Below, piece by piece: positions 29,613 to 38,681 of a stretch of 64,000 nt of DNA. Made by a program: the position numbers and the translations under genes. The DNA is taken from contig NZ_PEIB01000010.1 in assembly GCF_004116385.1 (NCBI RefSeq), positions 79,519-143,518 on the forward strand, in the 5' to 3' direction. How positions within the stretch are numbered: the stretch's first letter is position 1; each line of letters begins with the position of its first letter. The stretch comes from Veronia nyctiphanis (GTDB lineage Bacteria; Pseudomonadota; Gammaproteobacteria; Enterobacterales; Vibrionaceae). Under the pieces are notes generated by a model that saw only the letters and a list, made by a program, of their open reading frames with translations, had not been told where the DNA came from and made no database searches.

Positions 29613-31304
29613 ATGGAACTTATAAAATCAATTATTCATAATTTCAGATCAATAAAAGATGCTGAATTTGAAATAAACCCATATACATTGGTCGTTGGGG
29701 AAAATAATTCCGGAAAAACTAACTTATTATCAGTGCTAAGAGTATTTTATGAGGATGGCGGCTTAAAGTTTGATACAAAAAGGGACTTTCCAAAATTTGA
29801 TACTGATGACAATGAGTCATGGATTGAATTACATTTTTTAACTACTGATGAAGAACAAGAAACCTTAAAAGACTCATATAAATCATCTGATAAAATCCTA
29901 AAAGTTAGAAGGTACCTCGCATCAGAGAGTGGCAAGGTAAAAGCCAGACAATCAAATATTTATGCTTATGAAGGTGGTGAACTTTCAGAAAGTCTATTCT
30001 ATGGCGCTGCCAACATATCATCTTCGAAACTAGGTTCTGTCATATATATTCCGGCAGTTAGCAAAGTTGAAGACACTTTAAAAACTACTGGCCCATCTCC
30101 ATTTAGAGATCTAATAAATCTTGTAATGAAAAAATCGGTTTCAGCCAGCGACTCATTTACAAATCTAAATAGTGCGTTTGAGAAATTTAACAGAGCATTC
30201 AAAACTGAGGAATCAAGTGGTCTTTCTATTGATTCTGTAAAAACGGATATAAATACAGAACTGTCACAATGGGGAGTTGCTCTTGATATTGAAGTGTCGC
30301 CGATTAACCCTGATGATATTGTTAAAAACCTCCTTAAACCTCACATAGAAGATCAAAAACTTGATGGTAAAAGAGTAGATATCGCATCCTTTGGTCAAGG
30401 ATTACAGAGACATTTGATTTTTACACTTATAAAAATGTCTGCTAAATACCATACTCCGAATAAATCCGCGAAGAAGGACTTTAATCCTGATTACACATTA
30501 ATCTTATTTGAAGAGCCTGAAGCTTTCTTACATCCTTCTCAGCAGGACGTCTTATATAGAAATCTGATTGAACTTACCAAAGACCAAGATCAGCAAGTAA
30601 TTATTTCAACACATTCAGCCCAGTTCGTAAGTAAGTCTGTAGATACACTACCATCTATTTGTAAGCTTCATCGAACAGAAAAAGAGACTAAAGCTTATCA
30701 AGTCACAACTGAAAAACTAGAAGAAATATTAAGTAATAACTTGGTTGCAGCTAGACTAAGCGGTGAAGACCAAGATGCAGGCTTTGATGAAGATATAAGA
30801 ATGTCAGATGAAGCCATAAAGTATTTCTTATGGTTAGATTCAGAGCGCTCAAGCTTATTCTTCGCTCGTCATGTTCTTTTATGTGAAGGAGCATCAGAAA
30901 AGACTTATCTCGATTATCTTGCAGATAGCAATTGGAAATTCTTGAGAGAGCACAGAGTTTACATTTTAGACTGTGTTGGAAAGTTCAACATTCACCGTTT
31001 TATACACTTACTTACAGAGCTTGGCATTCCTCACTCTGTGATGTTTGATGGTGATAATGATAACAAGGGGAGAATTGATCATCAGATGTGGAATAAACTG
31101 ATTCATGATGCTCGAACCCCTATAACAACAGGAATACATCAGTTCCAATCTGATTTAGAAGGTTTCTTAGAGATAGAAAAACCGGATAGAACTAGAAATG
31201 ACTTGAAGCCGATAAATATCATTAAAAAACATGTTGGCGGTGAAATTCTGGAAGAAAAGCAACAGGCTCTTAAAGAAATCGTGCTTGAAATAACAGGTGT
31301 ATAA
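29613..31304 (+). CDS. OLD-family ATP-dependent endonuclease (ATPase-TOPRIM)
   Basis: A 563-aa overcoming-lysogenization-defect nuclease. The start MELIKSIIHNFRSIKD is the canonical family opening. ABC-type ATPase: Walker A GENNSGKT (29-36), signature-like SFGQGLQRH (259-267), Walker B LILFEEPEAFLHP with Glu300/301, and the His334 switch in ISTHSAQF. TOPRIM nuclease: Glu425 in LLCEGASEK and Asp479/481 in FDGDNDNKG. Such proteins act in anti-phage defence. No UvrD-like helicase partner (as in Gabija) is present, so it is a stand-alone, class-1-like OLD. It is AT-rich compared with the core, inside the dusA island. Its stop codon lies within the attC-like site at 31299, as in integron cassettes. 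Confidence 0.9.
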   Translation: MELIKSIIHNFRSIKDAEFEINPYTLVVGENNSGKTNLLSVLRVFYEDGGLKFDTKRDFPKFDTDDNESWIELHFLTTDEEQETLKDSYKSSDKILKVRRYLASESGKVKARQSNIYAYEGGELSESLFYGAANISSSKLGSVIYIPAVSKVEDTLKTTGPSPFRDLINLVMKKSVSASDSFTNLNSAFEKFNRAFKTEESSGLSIDSVKTDINTELSQWGVALDIEVSPINPDDIVKNLLKPHIEDQKLDGKRVDIASFGQGLQRHLIFTLIKMSAKYHTPNKSAKKDFNPDYTLILFEEPEAFLHPSQQDVLYRNLIELTKDQDQQVIISTHSAQFVSKSVDTLPSICKLHRTEKETKAYQVTTEKLEEILSNNLVAARLSGEDQDAGFDEDIRMSDEAIKYFLWLDSERSSLFFARHVLLCEGASEKTYLDYLADSNWKFLREHRVYILDCVGKFNIHRFIHLLTELGIPHSVMFDGDNDNKGRIDHQMWNKLIHDARTPITTGIHQFQSDLEGFLEIEKPDRTRNDLKPINIIKKHVGGEILEEKQQALKEIVLEITGV

Positions 31305-31353
31305 CAAGTGGGGCTAGGTGACGCCCACGGCGCACCTGCCCCAAGCGCTAAGC
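31299..31353 (+). other. Short attC-like recombination site after the OLD gene
   Basis: A 55-nt imperfect palindrome. The outer boxes are GTATAAC and GCTAAGC (canonical RYYYAAC and GTTRRRY; both degenerate). The inner stem is TGGGGC/GCCCCA, then AGGTG/CACCT, then CGCC/GGCG around CA, with unpaired T and A on one strand only. Conserved AAC-AAG and CAAGCG flank the stem. One-sided unpaired bases and a stop codon overlapping the first box are hallmarks of attC. There is no T run, so it is not a normal terminator. Confidence 0.65.
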
Positions 31354-31369
31354 ATCAATTGGATAAAAA

Positions 31370-31834
31370 ATGGAAGACGTAATTAGACTTACCTTACTTA
31401 TTATTGGCTCTATTGGCTCCTCGGGAGCTATTATTTTGGGTATGTCCAATTGGCTTGGAAAAGTCTGGGCAGATCGACTTATCGAACAAGAGAGAGCTAA
31501 ACTAAAATCTTATGAAGAAGCTTTAGTTAGAAAGCGGGACGTATACACAAAGTTAGCGATCAACATGCGCGTATTCTTGAATAGTCATGAGCTTACAAAA
31601 TCAGACCGTCGAGAAAAATTCTTAGAAGCTTACGATGAAGCATATATATGGGCTTCTCAAGAAGTCATCGAGAATATGGATAAATTTATCGAACTTATTC
31701 AAGCGCACACGGCAATGGCAGGTTCTGTTCCCGAACAAGAAAAAAGAGATGCGTATGCTGCGTGCTTGCATGCGATGCGCAAAGACTCTGGCTATCCTCA
31801 AAGTAAGCAATGTTACAGAGTCGCTAGCTTCTGA
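31370..31834 (+). CDS. Small membrane protein with coiled-coil tail, integron-cassette type
   Basis: A 154-aa protein with one N-terminal transmembrane segment (about residues 5-27, LLIIGSIGSSGAIILGMSNW), then GKVWADRLIEQERAKLKSYE, the start of a long charged helix, and a cysteine-containing C-terminus. Proteins with this opening (membrane anchor, GKVWA-R, helical tail) are common among Vibrio integron cassettes and near defence genes. Function is unknown. The 16-nt leader after the first attC-like site and the second attC 2 nt after its stop give a compact 590-bp cassette. The final residues may interact with phage or nucleic acid processes together with the OLD protein, but nothing in the sequence proves it. 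Confidence 0.75.
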   Translation: MEDVIRLTLLIIGSIGSSGAIILGMSNWLGKVWADRLIEQERAKLKSYEEALVRKRDVYTKLAINMRVFLNSHELTKSDRREKFLEAYDEAYIWASQEVIENMDKFIELIQAHTAMAGSVPEQEKRDAYAACLHAMRKDSGYPQSKQCYRVASF

Positions 31835-31835
31835 T

Positions 31836-31950
31836 GCTTAACAAACGACTGTTCAAGCGTGGCATTTTCACTATGCGTTGCACTTAGTGTTTAAGGTGGT
31901 ATGCGGCGGCATCTGTATTGCGTTGCTCACCCCTTAACAAGGCGTTATCC
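31836..31950 (+). other. VCR-like integron attC site
   Basis: 115 nt with the form of Vibrio superintegron repeats. It starts with the RYYYAAC box GCTTAAC followed by AAACGACTGTTCAAGCG. The middle contains GTGGCATTTTCACTATGCGT and GTTTAAGGTGGT, then GCGGCGGCAT. It ends in GCTCACCCCTTAACAAGGCG-GTT. The two ends are largely complementary. The last box reads GTTATCC rather than GTTRRRY. It directly follows the small membrane-protein gene, as attC follows the gene in a cassette. Confidence 0.8.
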
Positions 31951-31972
31951 AAAAACCCCTTAACGGGGTTTT
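31951..31972. terminator. Bidirectional terminator between attC and repressor gene
   Basis: The stem AAAACCCC/GGGGTTTT with loop TTAAC lies between the cassette end and the convergent repressor stop. Confidence 0.8.
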
Positions 31973-31977
31973 CTTCT

Positions 31978-32089
31978 ATCAATCTTTACTCATTGTCATG
32001 GCAACGCGACCCATTACTTTGATGTCGGTCTCTGCCACTTCCAATGTTGAGCCATTGAAATCAATCGCCAGCTTACCCGGTAAACGCTG
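31978..32089 (-). repeat. Direct repeat copy A: 3' end of repressor gene
   Basis: 112 bp identical to 32581-32692 except for one base (T32045/C32648). The spacing is 603 bp, one repressor-gene length. It marks a tandem duplication or recent gene conversion. Confidence 0.95.
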
Positions 32090-32575
32090 AATCTGGTTTA
32101 CTGACAAACTACCCTCGATGTCGATCAGGTATTTGCCGCTTGTCGGTTTAGTTTCTGACTGGTCGATAAAATAACGGTTATCAGATTGTTCTACGACCAA
32201 CGTTTCAGAACCCCTAAGCCCGAAGTGTTCCAGCGTCGCCAAATCGACAGCAAGTTGACCCGCTTCCGATAAGTCACCATTTTTCAAAGTGTGGATTTTT
32301 AACCCTTCCGCCTGAGAGTTTGCAGAGACAAACGCCTCCCCCTCGTCGAGCGTTAACCACTTAATTGAGACCCCGGTTGCAAGATGAAGCCTGACCACGA
32401 CTTCAAAAGGAGTCATATCCCTCTCTTTCCAAGTCGCAATTGTTGATTTCGGGATTCCGAAATAGTCAGCCAGCTTCCAGTCTGTGTTTAAACCTGTCAG
32501 TGACTTCAATTTTTCGGTCAATTCTTTACCGCCTCTATAGGAAAACGGCTTTAACTGAGGTTGTAAATGACTCAT
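31979..32575 (-). CDS. CI-type phage repressor
   Basis: A 198-aa regulator. The N-terminal helix-turn-helix (about residues 15-75: GGKELTEKLKSLTGLNTDWK, ADYFGIPKSTIATWKERDM) is the bacteriophage CI repressor domain. The GVSIKWLTLDEGEAF segment closes it. The C-terminal half (about 115-198) has the peptidase-S24-like beta fold (LVVEQSDNRYFIDQSETKPT, GKYLIDIEGSL). I see no convincing Ser/Lys catalytic pair, so self-cleavage is doubtful. It is a likely remnant regulator of a phage or integrative element in the dusA island. A decayed copy follows upstream at 32582. Confidence 0.85.
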   Translation of the reverse strand: MSHLQPQLKPFSYRGGKELTEKLKSLTGLNTDWKLADYFGIPKSTIATWKERDMTPFEVVVRLHLATGVSIKWLTLDEGEAFVSANSQAEGLKIHTLKNGDLSEAGQLAVDLATLEHFGLRGSETLVVEQSDNRYFIDQSETKPTSGKYLIDIEGSLSVNQIQRLPGKLAIDFNGSTLEVAETDIKVMGRVAMTMSKD

Positions 32576-32580
32576 AAGAA

Positions 32581-32692
32581 ATCAATCTTTACTCATTGTC
32601 ATGGCAACGCGACCCATTACTTTGATGTCGGTCTCTGCCACTTCCAACGTTGAGCCATTGAAATCAATCGCCAGCTTACCCGGTAAACGCTG
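32581..32692 (-). repeat. Direct repeat copy B: 3' end of decayed repressor
   Basis: Partner of 31978-32089; one mismatch in 112 bp. Confidence 0.95.
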
Positions 32693-33083
32693 CACCTTAT
32701 TGATAGACAAAATGCCCTCAACTTCGATCAGGTATGTGCCCATGGTGAGTTTGGTTTCTGACTTATCAATGAAGAAAGAGTATCGACTTCTGGACATAAT
32801 AACAGAGCGCTTCTCGGCCTACCACAATACATCCCCTCGAGAGATTACCGTTCTTCAATGTGTTTACTGCAATACCTTCCGTCGAAACAGTCTTACCTTC
32901 TGCCGTTTGCGAAAATACTCCGACTCCACCAGACGAGCACTTATCCGCTGTGTAGGGCCAGAGAACCTGCATTGCTCGCCTTACCCTCACCAAAGATGTA
33001 TTCCAGTAACAAAATCAATATGCAAACCCAAATGCGTACTAACATCAGTCACAATTTGGAGACGTTTCCGCTCAATAAGTCAT
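32582..33083 (-). pseudogene. Decayed second CI-type repressor
   Basis: The C-terminal 70 codons (SRYSFFIDKSETKLTMGTYL ... VAMTMSKD) match the intact neighbour. Upstream fragments in other frames keep family stretches: VSTEGIAVNTLKNGNLS, GEGKASNAGSLALHSG and RKRLQIVTDVSTHLGLHIDF. At least two frame changes and an in-frame TGA separate them, and the helix-turn-helix is mostly lost. Unlike the breaks in core genes, there are several lesions here, so this is a real pseudogene. Its 3' end is kept almost identical to the intact copy, which suggests gene conversion. Confidence 0.75.
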
Positions 33084-33138
33084 GTTAATTTAAAATAGTG
33101 AAATTAACCTGAATATCTGAACATAAGCGAAAACACGC

Positions 33139-33480
33139 ATGGCATCTACTCCTAACAAAGCTTCCGATCTCACGCGCTGGGACGAGGAAAAAATTGATAA
33201 GCTCACCGACGCTATCTGTTTCCGACAGAAAGAATTCGACGGTAAGCTCAGTGAGCGTGGTTGGGAGGGTGAAGTCACCGACAAAATGACGGATGTGGTG
33301 ACCTATCAAATAAAAGATGAGTCGTCTGAATTTAACACTCAGCTCAAACTGATGGGGCGTGAGAAAAAAACACTCAGACCTTATGAAGCCTCTGATGAAT
33401 ACTCAAAGACGGTTTATGGGCGTCCTCCACCGAAACCGGTAGAGGACAAAGACAAGAAGAAAAAGTCTAAATCGAAATAG
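33139..33480 (+). CDS. Hypothetical protein with lysine-rich tail
   Basis: A 113-aa hydrophilic protein starting MASTPNKASDLTRWDEEKID. Residues 1-75 look helical and contain FRQKEFDGKLSERGWEGEVT. The C-terminus is a proline patch (YGRPPPKPV) followed by EDKDKKKKSKSK. There are no membrane segments; one cysteine. I do not recognise the family. A lysine tail of this sort is often nucleic-acid or membrane-surface binding. It is oriented away from the repressor pseudogene; no good ribosome-binding site is seen. Confidence 0.55.
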   Translation: MASTPNKASDLTRWDEEKIDKLTDAICFRQKEFDGKLSERGWEGEVTDKMTDVVTYQIKDESSEFNTQLKLMGREKKTLRPYEASDEYSKTVYGRPPPKPVEDKDKKKKSKSK

Positions 33481-33493
33481 TCGCGAATGCGGT

Positions 33494-33913
33494 TTAACTT
33501 AGCTCGTTATTTCTCTCTTCGGGCTTGTCACTGAAATACTGCACGAATTCAACTTCAAACCCATTGGGGTCAATAAAGTACACATTGCGACGAAACGGGT
33601 TGTCGGGGCCCGATTTTAGTGCGGGGTATCCTGCGGCTTCCAGTCTATCGATGACGCTTTGGATTTCATCGGTGGTGTAGGCGAAATGGGCAAGCCCTGT
33701 CTGATGCCCAGCTAAATCACGGTTTTCCCCAACGCCATTATCGCTGAATGCGAGGTAGTGATAGTCATCGCCAAAGTGCAACCAGTTACGTTTTTTTCCT
33801 GACCATTCGCCTGTGCCATGCGAGCGTACTTTCCATGTCGGGAACGCTGCCTGATAGAAATGCAGGGTTTCAGGAATGTCTCTTACCACTAAATTGATAT
33901 GCTCTAATCTCAT
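33494..33913 (-). CDS. VOC-family (glyoxalase-fold) protein
   Basis: A 139-aa vicinal-oxygen-chelate protein with the two beta-alpha-beta-beta-beta modules: MRLEHINLVVRDIPETLHFY (metal His) and GLAHFAYTTDEIQSVIDRLE (second His), ending DPNGFEVEFVQYFS (metal Glu). It is a putative metal-dependent lyase, dioxygenase or resistance protein; the substrate is unknown. ATG 33913 begins the conserved domain; the longer frame upstream has a basic nonconserved leader. A SoxR-like operator within a 19-bp-spacer promoter lies 170 bp upstream on the same strand, so redox-stress control is possible. Confidence 0.8.
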   Translation of the reverse strand: MRLEHINLVVRDIPETLHFYQAAFPTWKVRSHGTGEWSGKKRNWLHFGDDYHYLAFSDNGVGENRDLAGHQTGLAHFAYTTDEIQSVIDRLEAAGYPALKSGPDNPFRRNVYFIDPNGFEVEFVQYFSDKPEERNNELS

Positions 33914-34082
33914 CATCTTATTCCTTATATTTTTACGCCGTTTTGCCACGTTTTTTCTTTTGTAACGTTTACTGTGAACGCTGCTTTTAGTGCTAATGCT
34001 GTGGCATGCCAACTGACGCTGTGATGGTTGTGTTGTTGGGCTGTTTTCTTTTCTTGCCCGAGTTGATGAAGAGACTTTAAAA

Positions 34083-34100
34083 CCTCAACTTAAATTGAGG
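34083..34100 (-). promoter_or_regulatory. SoxR/MerR-type operator upstream of the VOC gene
   Basis: CCTCAA-CTTAAA-TTGAGG is nearly identical to the SoxR operator CCTCAAGTTAACTTGAGG. On the minus strand it sits between a -35-like TTTACC (34104-34099) and a -10-like TAAAGT (34079-34074) with a 19-bp spacer, the over-long spacing used by MerR-family activators. Reading is direct; which MerR-family protein binds is inferred. Confidence 0.65.
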
Positions 34101-34219
34101 TAAAGCGTTATTTGCTGATTTTTTTGTTTTTTCTTGATAGGCAGAAACTCTGCTGACAAGCGCTGTCAGTGGTCAGCCTTAGACTCCTTGCCTGTTAAAG
34201 AAATCACAAGAAGACAATA

Positions 34220-34608
34220 ATGAAACATCTTGATGCGCTGGTGCTGTATGTGGGTGATCTCGCTGTCAGTACTGCCTTTTATGAGCGGCTTTTTTCACGT
34301 TGTAGCGAGGCGACATGCAAAGCGATAATGCTGTCTCCGACTTTTGCTTCCCTGCCAATAAGCTCTTCACTCAGCCTTTCGCTGAAGGCATGCAGTACCT
34401 GACTGAACAGTAATATCTGTGAGGAAAAACCAAAATGGAGCTGTCTTTTATGGCAGACAGGAAAGCGGCGTTGATGGCTACGCTTGATGACTGGTAAGAG
34501 GCGGGAGCAACGCTTATTGAGCCTGTAACGTCAGAAGTTTATGGCCTGACGTTTGTGGTGACTGACCCTGATGGTCATAGGTTGCGAGTATTCTGCGCTG
34601 ACACTTAA
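34220..34608 (+). pseudogene. Decayed VOC-family gene
   Basis: Begins MKHLDALVLYVGDLAVSTAF and continues FYERLF...MLSPTFASLP, typical of small VOC proteins. The second half survives downstream in another frame as MELSFMADRKAALMATLDDW, a TAA stop, then EAGATLIEPVTSEVYGLTFV and DPDGHRLRVF. At least one frame change and two stops break it. It is convergent with the RRF-like gene, whose stop it overlaps by 4 bp. Confidence 0.75.
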
Positions 34609-34991
34609 AACTCTTCTGTATCTAACCTCGCGGCCCTTGCTTCTGCCATGGTGCAGCGGGTGGCGTCTACCAGCTCGGCAAGGGTAATGGCGGGGTTCGC
34701 GACAATGATCCGCTTCAGTTTGTCGGCAGTGGTTTCGAGCAGCTCTGGATGCAATGCCAGTTTCTGCTCGATTTTGCCTATCAGGTATTTCATTGCTTCT
34801 TGATTTTGCAGCGCATGACAAACGCTATCGATGTCTCTGGCTTCGCCCTGTAGTTGCCAGTTCCGTGAGCGCCTGACTCGCTTGAGTGAGCATCGGTGAC
34901 TTTCCGCAAGACTTTTCGCATCTTTCACGGCATCACTACCGATACGATGAATCAAAGATGGAAGGGCAACAGTTAGGGTGGTATCAGACAT
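34605..34991 (-). CDS. Ribosome-recycling-factor-like small protein
   Basis: A 128-aa protein starting MSDTTLTVALPSLIHRIGSD. I recognise it as the short RRF-like family found in marine gammaproteobacteria (SLIHRIG, KRVRRSRNWQLQGEA, AMKYLIGKIEQKLA). The role is not established; it is much shorter than true Frr (185 aa) and lacks the full second domain. The ATG at 34991 is preferred over a GTG one codon earlier. Function should be treated as unknown. Confidence 0.6.
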   Translation of the reverse strand: MSDTTLTVALPSLIHRIGSDAVKDAKSLAESHRCSLKRVRRSRNWQLQGEARDIDSVCHALQNQEAMKYLIGKIEQKLALHPELLETTADKLKRIIVANPAITLAELVDATRCTMAEARAARLDTEEF

Positions 34992-35227
34992 CACTAATTT
35001 TTGTTCTCAGAAACTTTGTGTTGAATAACATAGGTATAAATACCCGAAAAATGAATACATTAGGCATCGATTATATTAAAAAGTGCATGTATACCCGGCC
35101 TGTATTCTGCCTGCCTGTGATCGATACTAGACTACACTAATGATGACAAGCGTTTGCAAGGGGATCTAGGGTGCACCTGCATTTTGCTGTGTTAGAATGT
35201 GGTCATCAAACTAAATATCGAGGTTTC

Positions 35228-35686
35228 ATGGCTAATCCTACACAGCTAATCAGCCGGGCTCATGATCTTTGTGAGAAGCGGGGCGTTCGTCTCACCTCGC
35301 AGCGCGAACGTGTGTATGAGATCATTGCAAGTAGCAAGCGGGCAATCAGCGCTTACGAGTTGCTGGATATGCTCAGGGAAACTGAGCCGCAGGCCAAACC
35401 GCCCACTATCTACCGTGCACTCGATTTTTTACTCTCGCAGGGATTTGTCCACAAAGTGGAATCAGCGAACAGTTTTATCGCCTGTTGTTTACCTGGGCAT
35501 GAGCAACATTGCTCCCAATTGTTGATTTGTGATGTCTGTAGTGCGGTCGAAGAATGCCATACTGATGACCTGTCTTCCGCATTGCAGGAGAAGGCCAGTA
35601 ATCTTGGCTTCAGCGTCAGCCATCACGTAGTTGAAACTCATGGTGTTTGCCACGCTTGTAATGTGGCTCAGAAAAAAATGCAGTAG
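35228..35686 (+). CDS. zur: Zinc uptake regulator Zur (Fur family)
   Basis: A 152-aa Fur-family repressor of zinc import. The winged helix (RLTSQRERVYEIIASSKRAI, PTIYRALDFLLSQGFVHKVE) is followed by the dimerisation domain. Zinc-binding cysteines are seen in LICDVCSAVEECH and in the C-terminal VCHACN. The QLLICDVC form and short His content point to Zur rather than Fur. ATG 35228 was chosen because the family starts there; the open frame further upstream has no ribosome-binding site. cheX follows after 17 bp. Confidence 0.88.
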   Translation: MANPTQLISRAHDLCEKRGVRLTSQRERVYEIIASSKRAISAYELLDMLRETEPQAKPPTIYRALDFLLSQGFVHKVESANSFIACCLPGHEQHCSQLLICDVCSAVEECHTDDLSSALQEKASNLGFSVSHHVVETHGVCHACNVAQKKMQ

Positions 35687-35703
35687 GACGGTCAACGGAA
35701 ATT

Positions 35704-36168
35704 ATGCGCGTAGAATTTGTAAATCCATTTTTGGCTTCGCTGGTCAACGTGTTAACCACTATGGCTCAGCTCGAAATTGAACCGGAAAAACCGCACTTAA
35801 AAAAAGGGACAGTGGCGAAGGGAGACGTTTCTGGTTTGATTGGCTTAGTCGGCCCGCAAACCAAAGGCTCTTTCTCTGTCAGTTTTGAAGAGAATCTTGC
35901 TCTGGAAATCATGAATCGTATGCTTGGCGAAAAGCCTAGCTCGATCAACGAAGAAGTCACCGATATGGTCGGCGAAATCACCAATATGGTGACGGGCGGC
36001 GCGAAGCGTCTGCTGGCTGAAAAAGGCTTTGATTTTGATATGGCAACGCCGATTGTGGTGTCGGGCAGAGACCACACCATTACTCATAAGAGTGATGGCC
36101 CTATTATCATCATGCCATTCAAATCTCAGTTTGGTTCAGCACACATCGAGATTTGCTTCGACAAATAA
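35704..36168 (+). CDS. CheX-family chemotaxis phosphatase domain protein
   Basis: A 154-aa single-domain protein: MRVEFVNPFLASLVNVLTTM, then KGDVSGLIGLVGPQTKGSFS and the catalytic helix region NEEVTDMVGEITNMVTGGAK, with the E..xN pattern of CheC/CheX CheY-P phosphatases. It is cytoplasmic. The downstream half ends SAHIEICFDK. It lies 17 bp after zur and is closed by a bidirectional terminator. Dephosphorylation of CheY-like proteins is inferred from the family. Confidence 0.85.
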   Translation: MRVEFVNPFLASLVNVLTTMAQLEIEPEKPHLKKGTVAKGDVSGLIGLVGPQTKGSFSVSFEENLALEIMNRMLGEKPSSINEEVTDMVGEITNMVTGGAKRLLAEKGFDFDMATPIVVSGRDHTITHKSDGPIIIMPFKSQFGSAHIEICFDK

Positions 36169-36205
36169 CTGACGTTGTTACTGACTTTTTGGTAATGCAC
36201 TAATA

Positions 36206-36235
36206 AAAAAGCCGCGTATTAACGCGGCTTTTCTT
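36206..36235. terminator. Bidirectional terminator between cheX and pgi
   Basis: The stem AAAAGCCGCG/CGCGGCTTTT with loop TATTAA lies between convergent stops. Confidence 0.9.
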
Positions 36236-36272
36236 TTTTCTTCAGTCCCATTGAGGACTGGGCGTCAGCGAT

Positions 36273-37925
<1,653 letters not shown>

Positions 37926-38176
37926 AATAAATAGTCCTTATCAGGCAGAGCCCGGCTGAGCAGAGCAAATCAGTCTGTCAGCCTGTTTTTCGATCAAGTT
38001 CAACAGGCTGCGAACAGTTTCAAATGTTGGTTATCTTACAACATAGACTACAAAGCTTGTGTGAGCTTGCGAACGTTATTTTATCTATTACTGCGATAGT
38101 CTTTGTCTCTTAAGGACAAGGAGTTACGTCTTTCACACGCCGCGATAAGCGGTTTACAGATAATACGGTGCAATGC

Positions 38177-38599
38177 ATGTGGTTTCAAAAAGAGATACAA
38201 CTCAGATCCAGAGAAAGAGGCTTCCATCTCATCACTGATGAAATAAAACAACATTTGAAAGAAATTCGTCAATTAAAACTTGGGATCATGCATGTCTTTA
38301 TCCAACATACGTCCGCTAGCCTGACCATTAACGAGAACGCCGATCCTACCGTTCGTCAGGATATGGAGTCGCATTTCAACCACACGGTCCCTGAGCGAGC
38401 CAGCTTTTATCGTCATACCTATGAAGGCGATGACGATATGCCCGCACACATTAAAGCCTCATTACTCGGCAGCAGTGTCACTGTGCCGATCAGCAATGGC
38501 GATTTGGCGCTTGGCACATGGCAAGGCATTTACCTCGGCGAACACAGAGATCACGGTGGACCACGGCGGGTAATTGTAACGATTCAGGGTGAGAGCTAA
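38177..38599 (+). CDS. yjbQ: YjbQ/UPF0047 family protein
   Basis: A 140-aa protein with the family hallmarks [39 protein letters not shown] and the C-terminal [20 protein letters not shown]. The conserved His residues form a metal/phosphate-like site. Some members can replace thiamine-phosphate synthase in vivo. The start MWFQKEIQL at 38177 follows the family; a GTG three codons upstream is possible. It is monocistronic. Confidence 0.88.
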   Translation: MWFQKEIQLRSRERGFHLITDEIKQHLKEIRQLKLGIMHVFIQHTSASLTINENADPTVRQDMESHFNHTVPERASFYRHTYEGDDDMPAHIKASLLGSSVTVPISNGDLALGTWQGIYLGEHRDHGGPRRVIVTIQGES

Positions 38600-38628
38600 A
38601 GCGCGGAGTAGAGCTATTAATGTGATAT

Positions 38629-38661
38629 GGCACCATGAAGCGGTTGATACTTCATCGTGCC
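38629..38661. terminator. Inverted repeat between yjbQ and alr, possible terminator
   Basis: GGCAC-C-ATGAAG pairs with CTTCAT-C-GTGCC (one C-C mismatch). A T run follows only 11 nt later. It lies between convergent genes. Confidence 0.45.
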
Positions 38662-38681
38662 TTCATCAGAGTTTTTATTGC

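Noticed and set aside
29613..31834. Gabija system (GajA-GajB)
   Set aside because: The OLD protein resembles GajA in architecture, but no UvrD/PcrA-like helicase follows; the next gene is a small membrane protein.
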